From Acanthococcus lagerstroemiae (Eukaryota; Arthropoda; Insecta; Hemiptera; Eriococcidae): 64,000 nucleotides of DNA. The position numbers were made by a program, and so were the translations under genes. Below the pieces are notes generated by a model that had not been told where the DNA came from, searched no databases, and worked only from the letters and a program-made list of their open reading frames with translations. Shown here in pieces: positions 48,060-56,650 of the stretch. The stretch is from positions 63,605,211 through 63,669,210 of the forward strand of contig CM063113.1 of assembly GCA_031841125.1 (NCBI GenBank), written 5' to 3'. Position 1 is the stretch's first letter. Every line of letters begins with the position of its first letter.

Positions 48060-48505
48060 AACGCGGTGCTCGAATTTAAACAAAACCTGAATATACCGTT
48101 GTTTGACATTCAAAAAGCTTTTGATTCGATTACGTGCTCAGCACTATGAGAGGTTCTCTGGAAACAAGGTGTTCCGAGGAAGTTGGTAAGAACAATAGAA
48201 GACATGTATAGAAATTCAAATGGGAGGGTACGTCTGGATAAAATGGGACAATACTTCAAAATCAAAAGAGGTGTAGAACAGGGAGAACCTGTACCCCAAA
48301 ATCTTTTTTAACTGCCTACTGGAGGAAATCTTCCATAACCTAAAGAGTGTGAGAGGATGTTGAAAGTAAACTGGATCTGGCTCAAAAACTTAGGGTTCGT
48401 GGATGACGTCGCCTTAATTGCACGGGACGGAAAGGAACTCCACTTAATGGCCAAATAACTGGATCAAACGAGCTACATCGAACTAGATTGTGCATACGCT
48501 CGAAA
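48060..48505 (+). pseudogene. Non-LTR retrotransposon reverse transcriptase fragment (RTE-like)
   Basis: The frame contains FDIQKAFDSI (RT motif A region), GRVRLDKMGQYFKIKRGVEQGE (the usual RGVRQGDP motif, here RGVEQGEP) and, after a frameshift near 48305, LGFVDDVALIARDGKELHLM. In that block the catalytic (Y/F)ADD box reads FVDD. In-frame stops occur near 48147, 48308 and 48457. Motif spacing and the ELHLM segment resemble RTE/endonuclease-RT LINEs. It is inserted in the satellite field and 5'-truncated. A palindromic MITE abuts its right end. Confidence 0.75.
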
Positions 48506-48523
48506 TGACGGGCTCATGAACAT

Positions 48524-48769
48524 ATGAAGAGTAATGAATCAAAACTTACGTTTGCCATTTTACTTCAAGGGCGCAAACAGGCAAAATACGGTACAAGGGT
48601 GCAGGAAAATCTTTGCTGCGCCTGTGAATGGTGTGAATGTGCGATATGTATAACATACTCCACGTTCACAGGCGCAGCAAAGATATTCCTGCACCCGTGT
48701 ACAGTATTTTGCCTATTTGCGCCCTTGAAGTAAAATGGCAAATGTGAGTTTTGATTCTTTACCCTTCAT
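48524..48769. mobile_element. Palindromic (fold-back) MITE
   Basis: Arms of about 105 bp, starting ATGAAGAGTAATGAATC on the left and ATGAAGGGTAAAGAATC inverted on the right, match at about 90% (shared CCATTTTACTTCAAGGGCGC and TTTGCTGCGCCTGTGAA). About 35 bp separate them. No ORF. The target duplication is unclear. Confidence 0.82.
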
Positions 48770-48939
48770 TACTATGACGCGTGCATTGATATAACAGATG
48801 TACGCGTATTGACGTGCAAATTCATTTTATTTGATGTTCTCCGGGATTATATATTCGCAGATAATTTAATTCTTGTTTCCTGATTGGCGATTATATATCC
48901 CCTCCCCCCTCCCAACCAAAAACCAGTACAAAATACGAA

Positions 48940-49060
48940 TCTTTTCTTTTCTTATCTTAGAGGAAGGAAGGAGATTGTTTTCACTCAGGAAAGAGACAGG
49001 GTGATTTCTCTTCTCTTTCCTCGAGAAATGGAACAAGTTTCTATTCATTCTGGTAATTAG
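48940..49060. repeat. Degenerate 30-bp minisatellite, resumed
   Basis: CTTTTCTTATCTTAGAGGAAGG and CTCTTCTCTTTCCTCGAGAAATGGAAC-type units continue the 47.3-kb array on the far side of the LINE and MITE insertions. Confidence 0.5.
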
Positions 49061-49079
49061 TTCGTCTTTTTGTAATTTT

Positions 49080-50025
49080 GCTCATTTCAATTGTGAACTT
49101 TCGATCTCGGCTGTCGGAATGTGGCCTGATCCCGAATCAGATGGAAAATCGAAATCAGCGATCCAAACCATCCTAAACTGATGGTGAGTGTAAGATCCTC
49201 TAGTCAAGTCAGTTCTATCCATTTCAACCTCGAAATTTGGATTCTGCAACCGTAATCCTGGTTGAATCAAAAATCTGAAATCGGCGACTCAGGAAACTCC
49301 TAATTTTGATAGTTTGTTCAATCCGATCCCTCTTTTAATTTTTTGACAACGTTAGGTAGTCCATGTCAAGGAGTGAAATTTGAATTTCGAGGCCCAAATC
49401 AGAGTTGGATCGGAACTCTCATTAGATTTTCAAAATCCTCTATTCAGATACCTTGTTCAGTTTTTTCGGCGTAGTCAACTTGAAGGGATCAAATTTGGAC
49501 TTTTGGTCTGAAATCTGGAGTCGGATGGAATATGGAAACCTTAATTAGATCTTTGATAACGGGGACCCATGAAACCAGTACTCTTATTTATCGATTAATT
49601 GCCACGGCGCAATTAATTTGGCCCTCCTAAAGGAGAGAAACTCAATTCGGGGACAAAATCGGAATCTGATCAAAAATCTGATTACATTTTGGAAGTCGGG
49701 GACCCAAAAGACCCATATTCCGACGTTTTCGTTTTCGGCAAAGTCAGTTTCGCTCCTTGGGGGGGGGGGGTGAAATTTGAATTTTTGGGTCGTCATTGAG
49801 ATCGGATCGAAACAGTGTTTATATTTTCTGAATCAGGAACCCCAGAAAGCCCTATTCTGGTGCCTTGCTTAATGTCTACGGCGTAATTAATTTGGCTCTC
49901 GAGAAGGAGGAAAACTCGAATTGGGGTTTGATATCAGGGTCAGATCGAAAATCTGGTTGCATTTTCGGAATCAGTCACCCGAAGAATCCCTAATTTCGGT
50001 ATTTTGTTCGATATATTTCCATTCA
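49080..50025. repeat. Degenerate satellite array, roughly 136-bp units (right block)
   Basis: Seven units are marked by AAATC(A/G)G(C/G)GA(C/T)CCA-like starts near 49151, 49278, 49428, 49553, 49690, 49829 and 49962, spaced about 125-150 bp. Each is followed by TTTTCGGC(A/G)(A/T)AGTCA and CTCAATTTGG/GGCTC phrases, then GATCG(A/G)AAATCT. Divergence is high, so the array is old. Confidence 0.72.
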
Positions 50026-50190
50026 AGAAAAAATTAGCCTCTTCGTCCTCCTCCTCATCCCTCCTCTTTTAAGGAAGAGAAAATTTTTCTACCCGAAAAT
50101 AAATTATATCGTCTGCCTTGAAGATCCCCGTTATTCCACCTCTTAATACAAAGGAAACTAGGGGGAGGGGGAAGGCATTCTCGTGTCACA
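50026..50190. repeat. Degenerate 30-bp minisatellite, right edge
   Basis: TCAAGAAAAAATTAGCCTCTTC, CCTCCTCTTTTAAGGAAGAG and AAAGGAAACTAGGGGG-type blocks repeat the theme of the 47.3-kb array. Confidence 0.4.
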
Positions 50191-51290
50191 CTTTATAGTT
50201 TAATTTGTTCGTTTCCCGGGCGGGAATGGGCGGTCATCGATTAGTCACAGTTGCAACTTGCAAGAGTGTATCCGTGTCTGTGTAACATCTGCAGCCGATT
50301 TTGTCTGTATTGAAGTTTCTCACGTTTAGTTTAGGTTGTGCGTTTGTTCACCGTTCTAGCTCTAGAACTAGAAGTCGAATAAGAAGTAACATTACGTGTA
50401 CGAGTACAAAAACTGTACCCGATTGCTATCGCCATTGGAGTTAGCTTGTAGGTACTGTACATACAGTAGGTAACCTATACCTATGTATGTATGTATGTAC
50501 GTACTATGTAGTACACTAAATACTACGTACGACGAATGTCCGTCGCATTGTCGACTACGAACCTACCAACTTCAGCTTAGTTGATAAGCTTTGTCATTTG
50601 CGCAATTAAGTTATTTTCGTTCAGACACAAAAATTGACACTTTTTAACACCGAGTGTTACACCAAGCAATTTTTGCCGTTCGATTTGTTCTGTGGAGAAC
50701 TCCGGAGTTGAGTGTTTGCTGTCTTATTTACCAGTAGGGTAACACTGGTGTTAACACCAGTGTTAAAAATTTTAACCCTGCCCCCGAAGTAGGATTGAGT
50801 TTGATGTCACGGTGTGTTTTTGTGGTGTTGGCTGTCATGTTTATGTTTTGTTCGATTTGATCGCTACAAACCCAACACTTTTGTGTACACGTGACGTAAT
50901 TTCAGTGTTACACTGAGTTAACCCCAACCCAGTGCTGTGAAGCTAAACGAACACAGCTATAACGTCTGCGCCTGCTGGTTGTCGTTATCTTATCTGCTCC
51001 TATGTATAGATTTTAGCTGCTACTCGTTGAAGTGTAGCTTTAGCTTGAGTTCGAGTCGCTTTATCACGTTGGAATAGTGCGAGTATGTTCGCTTCGTAAA
51101 TGGCCATTATTTAGGTCTCTTCTACTACCTAGATAAAAGTGTAAGTTAGTTTGTTTGTCTGTTCGTGTGTTCGTTCAGGGTTGGCGGGTGAACTATAAGA
51201 GCTGGGGGTTCGTACTTTCGTACTTCCTGAATGTGTTCATATGAACCCGGAATAGGTTGTAGGCTATAAAAAATTTCTGTACCCTAATCA
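50191..51290. other. Non-coding stretch with a TAACAC motif cluster
   Basis: No gene recognised. Between 50640 and 50940 the hexamer TAACAC or its inverse GTGTTA occurs repeatedly, including the perfect palindrome annotated at 50741-50764. Confidence 0.45.
50741..50764. repeat. Perfect 24-bp palindrome
   Basis: AACACTGGTGTT followed by AACACCAGTGTT with no spacer. It lies in the middle of a cluster of GTGTTA/TAACAC hexamers and may be the centre of a fold-back element or a protein-binding site. Confidence 0.9.
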
Positions 51291-51476
51291 GGAGCGGGAC
51301 CACAAAATGTTGCCCCCTATGGGCCCCCCTAATTATTTTTTCAACTGGAACTTTTTGGAATTGTTTTACATTAAACTTTTTTACATTATGTTAAAATTTG
51401 GTAGCTGTAACTTCTCCCTTCAGAAATTATTAGGATGGTTAAAATCTGACATTTCCAAAACGAACTCAGAATGCCT
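51291..51476 (+). repeat. 186-bp dispersed repeat, copy 1
   Basis: Direct-orientation counterpart of 52804-52989, roughly 75-80% identical. Shared phrases include CTTTTTGGAATTG, TATGTTAAAATTTGG and TCAGAAATTATTAGG. The family is unknown. Confidence 0.75.
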
Positions 51477-51540
51477 CGTTGTTATTACATGTACATCTGA
51501 TTTAATGCGACCACAATACATTTGATTTGGATTGTGTGAG

Positions 51541-51542
<2 letters not shown>

Positions 51543-51600
<58 letters not shown>
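51543..51600. repeat. (TG)n(AG)n microsatellite
   Basis: TG run passing directly into an AG run. Confidence 0.97.
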
Positions 51601-51603
<3 letters not shown>

Positions 51604-51943
51604 GAAATGACGGAGGACATTTTGGTATCTAAGTATAATAGGTAGATGCGACTATTCTTCTACGTTTTTTGTGTTTTTTTTTTTGAAAATTATTATTATA
51701 TTATCATTATTATTTATACTCTTTCACTTTTACAGCAATCATTAGTCAAAACTACACGTAAAAATGTGTCCTGTGTCTCGTGATCAAAATGTCTATTCTG
51801 TAATATACATCAAATGGTTAGTTTTTCTGTAGGTGGGTCTCTGTATTTGTTCGAGGTTTTGCGCCATGAGATGGTTGGGGGTCTGGACCCAATCCCCCGA
51901 AATATCTAAATACCTATAACGCATTGTCTTTATTATGTAGTAT

Positions 51944-52025
51944 CAGTTCCTGCGATGGATTTCCCAGTAGGTATATTAGGCAAGTGCCTCGGGCAGCAGA
52001 TTTTTGTACAAAACCAGCGGGAAAA
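51944..52025. mobile_element. Fragment of a hAT-type element
   Basis: CAGTTCCTGCGATGGATTTCCC followed by AGGTATATTAGGCAAGTGCC and CGGGCAGCAGATTTTT. This is the TIR plus subterminal order seen at 38313-38489 (GGATTTACCATAAGGC, GGGCAGTTGCCC, GGGCGGCAGAAATTT). Its right end is missing and a pogo-like MITE begins 28 bp later. Confidence 0.4.
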
Positions 52026-52052
52026 GGGAGGAAATTCGGAAAAAGAAAAATA

Positions 52053-52420
52053 CAGTAGTCTCTCGATTATCCGACCCAATCAGGGCTCAGGGGAGCTCGA
52101 ATAACGAAAAAGTTGGATAATCCGAAAGAGCGCAGTTTTTCAAGAAAAATGCGTAGTACTGATTGGTGCTTCGATCATTTAGGAAAGAAATGGTAGAGTA
52201 AGTAATAGATATTGTCTTTATATTTACGGTACATACATACTGTACACTGTACATACATACGCGCGTATTTATCAGCAACGGAGTGCCGATCACTCATTTA
52301 ATTGTATGCAGGCACGAGCGATCGAAAAAAGTGCAGAGGTCGGATAATTTTGGCCTGATGGGTCGGATAATCCGGCAAGTAAGGTCGGATTAATTTGAGT
52401 CGTTAATCGAGAGACTACTG
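52053..52420. mobile_element. pogo/Tigger-like MITE, copy 2
   Basis: TA flanks both ends (52051-52052, 52421-52422). The ends read CAGTAGTCTCTCGATTATCC and, inverted, CAGTAGTCTCTCGATTAACG. Inner GTCGGATAAT/GGATAATCC motifs are mirrored. It is 368 bp with no transposase. Confidence 0.88.
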
Positions 52421-52422
52421 TA

Positions 52423-52803
52423 TTGTCGAAGTTGCAGAATACACAATTCGGAAATAATTACCAATTTTCGACCTGTACCTCGGGGTGAGAGGGACATCTC
52501 GTTGAGTGCCTATAGCGGCTTAGCTTCTAAATCCGCAGCTTGTTACCAGGGGCGTAAGCAAAAAGTGGAGTCCATAAGACATTACAAAAGAAGAAGAAGT
52601 GAAGTAACCATCCGCTTATCCGTCGCATTCTGTCGCATTAGCAGCCGATGCCGGCAGTGCGGGAAGAGTAGAGGGAAAAAACTGCGACGGAGAGGGAAAA
52701 TAGGAAAGCAGTTTGCGGTGACGGGAAGAGGAGAGGACATACTAATGCCTGCGGAGCTCCTCGCGATTAAATTTTGACATGTATTCGCGTGTTTCCACGC
52801 ACA
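52423..52803. other. Non-coding stretch, no gene recognised
   Basis: A 91-codon frame (52502-52777) is rich in Arg/Lys and without a known motif. CAGGGGCGTAAGC near 52548 resembles a hAT-type end, but no partner was found. Confidence 0.35.
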
Positions 52804-52989
52804 GAGGGGCCACAAAATTCCCCCCCCCCCTGTGGGTCCTCTAACTTTTTTTCAATTCGAACTTTTTGGAATTGATTTATATTGAACTTCTTTGCACTAT
52901 GTTAAAATTTGGGTAAGGGTAACTCTCTCCCTTCGGAAATTATTAGGGAATTAGAAATCTGAAATTTCCAAAAAGAGCTCAAAATGCCT
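52804..52989 (+). repeat. 186-bp dispersed repeat, copy 2
   Basis: See copy 1 at 51291-51476. This copy ends about 30 bp before the LINE reverse-transcriptase fragment, so it might be part of the same retrotransposon insertion or a separate older unit. Confidence 0.75.
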
Positions 52990-53019
52990 TCTATGTAATT
53001 AATTGCGTATTTGAAGAAA

Positions 53020-53490
53020 TATGTAGAAAACTGGAATGGAAAAATGTGGGGATACAGACAAATGGTGTGAAAAACTGAACCATCTAAGATTCGCGGACGA
53101 TGTTGTTTTGATAAACGAGGATATAAAGATGCTACAGGAAATGGGAGAAAAATTGACAGAGGCGAGTGCAGAGGCGGGTTTAGAAATGAATATTAGTAAA
53201 ACAAAACTATTATTCGATATAGAAGGGGAATGTATACCACAATACAAGGTACTGAAATAAATAAAAAATCTCCGAAGTCGACTATTTGGGACAGATATAA
53301 TCGTTTGAAGACTGAACAAATAGAGAGATAACTAAAAGAATAAATAATGCATGGGCAAGCTGCTGGACTTTAAAAAGCAGGTATAAAGGCAAAATGAAGA
53401 CTGAAACATAGACGAAAATATTGAAAAGATGTACTCTACCAGTCGTCACCTTTGAAGCCCAAACGTGGGCCCTAATGAAGAAGCAAATAA
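53020..53490 (+). pseudogene. LINE reverse transcriptase 3' half (RTE-like), left part of a split copy
   Basis: The open frame 53036-53260 contains LNHLRFADDVVLINEDIKML with the FADD catalytic box, then GLEMNISKTKLL. After frameshifts, remnants of the connection region follow to about 53480: TIWD, IKRINNAW-like, LKKQV-like, LPVVTFEAQTWALMKKQ. Upstream RT motifs are missing, so the copy is 5'-truncated. The downstream C-terminal segment expected about 100 bp on is found instead at 54590-54975. Confidence 0.75.
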
Positions 53491-54589
53491 AAAAGGGGTT
53501 GCATTTATGGGCACATTAAAAAAGATGGTTATCAGACTAAAATTGATATAACAGTTAAACGGTGACTGAGCAGTAATGAATATATTTAACAGTAAAAATT
53601 AGTACGGAGCAGCAAGTAATATGATTAGCACTACAAAAAATATTGAGCGGCTGAAAAAATTCAATGAGCGGTAACAAAGCAGCGGTAAAATACCGAAAAG
53701 TTACTGTACAAAAATCAAGAAAGTAGCGTTAAATTTTAAAAATTAGAACTGTAAAAAGTCGTCGTCAGATTTAGAACTATAAAATTTGTTCAAAAAAACT
53801 CGTACTGCAGACATTGGTAAAACTATTGTATAATCAGGGCTTTCTTCGCTTTCGACGGCCGTCCTCTTTTTCGCTTTTGTCCTAGAGGAATATTTTTCGC
53901 CTCCACCGGCACGTCACATAGATGCAAGCGAATAAGCATGCATGCTTGCATATAAGCTCCTTACAAAAAACGGGACATGAACACGTCGAATTTTCTAAAG
54001 TTTGATCTATTTTAATAGCCCAAATTCCGTACCTGTATTCCTTAAACTCGGCAAACGTTTTCCATGTCCCGTTTTGATAGAACATGCAGTGAACTGATAT
54101 AGATTACCTACTACAGTAATCGGCACCAACGTGCATGCGTCAGAAGGCATCGATACTGTGATACGGCTTGATCATTGTGTGACTCATTATATTAATGTGA
54201 TAATATGATGTATTTACTGCTTGTACTTGTCGAATTAGTGGCGCTCATATACTATGCATTTCGTGCATTCTTTACTGCTCTGACAATGCAATATTTAAAT
54301 GTTCTGTTGTTTCCTGCGATAACCATTTTTTTTATGTGCGAATATATTTAACCCATAAAAAAGTTACCTACAACAGTGAAAACAGGGACAGAACGGGAGG
54401 GCAGCTCCCCCAAGCCTCCGCCGAAGTTGGAAAATTTTAATAGATGGATCAAGAGTTGGGAAAATTCAAGCAGTCAAAAGAGATTTCGAGTATTTTTTCC
54501 CTTAGGTAATACAAAAAAAAAAATTCATACCCGGCATTTTGGGTTTAGTCAGTTGGGAATTTAACAATTTTTGCCCTCCTAGGAAAAGC
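53491..54589. other. Apparent 1.1-kb insertion splitting the LINE copy
   Basis: Sequence between two collinear parts of one LINE reading. It contains the SWIM/AT-hook remnant on the minus strand (53823-54090) and otherwise AT-rich DNA with scattered GCAGTAA/GAGCGG phrases near 53560-53690. No target duplication or TIR was resolved. Confidence 0.4.
53823..54090 (-). pseudogene. SWIM zinc finger plus AT-hook remnant of a MULE-type transposase
   Basis: The minus-strand frame holds WAIKIDQTLENSTCSCPVFC followed by KELICKHACLFA. This fits the SWIM pattern CxC...CxH, found at the C-terminus of MULE/FAR1-type transposases. After a frameshift near 53940 the reading continues VPVEAKNIPLGQKRKRGRPS and KAKKALIIQ to a stop at 53823. 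KRGRPSKAKK is an AT-hook-like basic tail. The catalytic domain is absent. It is a type distinct from the two MULEs at 13 and 27 kb, which lack SWIM. Confidence 0.72.
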
Positions 54590-54975
54590 TCTTCGCTACG
54601 TGATTGAGAAGAATAAAAGACAGAGTGAAAAACAAAAAAATAAGGGAGGAAACGGGTATGATAGAGGTAAGTTGATGATCAAGAAATTAAAATTTGATTA
54701 CACGGGACATATCGCACATCAAGAAGGAACAGGATAGAACAACATTATCAGTGGGTGGGAATCTCACAGCAAGGAAAGAAGGAGAGAAAGCCCAGGAAAA
54801 GAATGGCGTGATGATATAACAAAAATTATGGGAATAATGTGGGGAAGAGTAGCACAAGATTGAAAAAGATGGGAAAAACTGGGGAGGCCTATACCCAAAG
54901 AGTTTGAGTAGTTTGGTGTACTAAGTGTATATCTTCTATTGTATCTATTTATCAAACTGTAGATCTACACAAATA
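54590..54975 (+). pseudogene. LINE C-terminal region (RTE-like), right part of a split copy
   Basis: Across frames it reads RIKDRVKNKKIREETG, then KLKFDYTGHIAHQE, GKEWRDDITKIMGIMWGRVAQD and WEKLGRPIPKEFE, the conserved tail of RTE-type ORF2 proteins (compare AGH.AR...WRD.I....G..W...AQ.R..W). Stops interrupt it near 54738 and 54863. It fits the continuation of 53020-53490. No simple-repeat tail is seen, only ATAAAGG near 54973. Confidence 0.75.
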
Positions 54976-54979
54976 AAGG

Positions 54980-55818
54980 TTGATATTAATTACTATCCCA
55001 AAGATTTCAGTTTTTGGAAACCATATTCAGCATTTATATTCTAATCATCTAATCGAATTTTTAAAGATCCTAACATCTCTGTCGAAACAACAGAAACATG
55101 ATGCGATAAACTGCAAATGAACCAGGACACTCCGAATGAACGCAACATGGCTTCAAGAGCAGGTGTCCAGGAGGTTTGGACCGCCTTGTAACTTCGTCAA
55201 ATAGTTTAATTTTAGCACCCCCCCCCCCAATCTAACTCACTTTAGCCCACGGTCTAGACGAGCTGCGAAGCGGGGCAGCTAGGAATACATATTTATTTCG
55301 CTCGTACTATCCGCGAAATTTCGCCGATGCGGCAAGCTCGTACGCTTCTGTGTTAGTGTAGTACTACTCCACGTATGTCAGTGTGGCCATTCATATCGGA
55401 GGCTGCCAGGAATGACTTTAAGGATTTTCCCAGTTTTGTTGGAAATAGAATCCTCGTGAGATGCCCCCTGCGCGCGCACACACATACACACACTCACACA
55501 CCCACTTTCAAGATTCTCCGGCGCGCCCAAATAAAATTGACTAAAAACTGCGATTTTCGGATAATTTCCGATTTTGATAGAAGTGGAATCATAGGCGGAG
55601 ATGGACCATAATTTTTGGGGGGGACTTGAGCTCCAGTCGCCAGACCCCAATACAAAATAATAATAAAACAAAATCAACTTTTCATTTTCGACCTTTCAAA
55701 AATTTTTTCACCACAACGTCAATTTCGATTAACTCTTTTTCAATATGAAGAATCGATAATTCTGAAAACCTCTCCTGAGTCATTGATGTTCTCAACCACG
55801 TTTTGAATCGTCGCATAG
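54980..55818. other. Non-coding stretch, no gene seen
   Basis: Contains C-rich runs (55217-55228) and a CACA run near 55485-55502. No gene recognised. Confidence 0.4.
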
Positions 55819-56650
55819 CTAAAAATCAGCAAAAAAATTGATAGGTAGGTAAGTTAAGTATAATAAATTTTTTAAAAGAAGCTTTCTTATAATTTTTAAC
55901 TTGAAATATGTACCTGAAAAAGACCGTTTCGCAGTAGCGCTCGAAATTGGTATTGTTTTGGCAAAAATATACGCGTTTGGTGCAATTTTTTTATTTTCAA
56001 AAATAAATTTAACTGGATCAACTCTTTCGTTAGGAATAAGGTTTGAGTATATATTCTTTAAAATCTTCAATTCTGATTGCAATAGGTCTTCATTGATTGC
56101 GATGTCAGCTGACGATTTGTAATGGTTTATGAAAGGAAGAGCATCATTATAATTAAAATCCAAGAAAGAATCGATCGCCCTCGCTATTACTAAACTTTCA
56201 TCCGAAAAACGTGATTTGAACTGTCCGATGACGTTATCATAAATTTGGTAGTATACTTTAATTCTGCATGATTTTTTATCATCAATGATATCATCTTTCT
56301 ATCCAAGTGCAGAAGTTACCACAAAATCGTCCAATTTACTTGAAATTTTCGAGGGTCTTTTTCGTTTAGGAACAGTACTATATAGGAACCAGTGACTTCT
56401 GATGCGGAAGGAACTATTACTTGAATTCCAGCAATATCACAGAGATTTCCAATTTCTTTCTAAATTTCATTGAAATTTGTTTCATTATTTCGATCTTCTT
56501 CCAGAACATGTAGAGTATTTCTTATAAATTCAGCTACTTTTCCTAACGTCATACCCTCTTGTTGGAATTTCAAACTCAGTATGTTTATAGTCGATAGAAT
56601 TTTTGTTAAGCTTCCATCCAGCATTGGAAATCTCGTCTTAAATTTTCGGC
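55819..56650 (-). pseudogene. hAT transposase relic (ZMYM1-like type)
   Basis: Minus-strand pieces read RFPMLDGSLTKILSTINIL (near 56600), EGMTLGKVAEFIRNTLHVLE, then VPSASEVTGSY and, after a frameshift near 56380 and a stop near 56303, SFLDFNYNDALPFINHYKSS. The last open part (56163-55819) is the hAT dimerisation region: PNAYIFAKTIPISSATAKRS followed by FSGTYFKLKIIRKLL, corresponding to the usual IPVSSATAERSFS..K.IK..LR. The BED finger and catalytic N-terminal region were not recognised, nor were TIRs. Confidence 0.75.
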
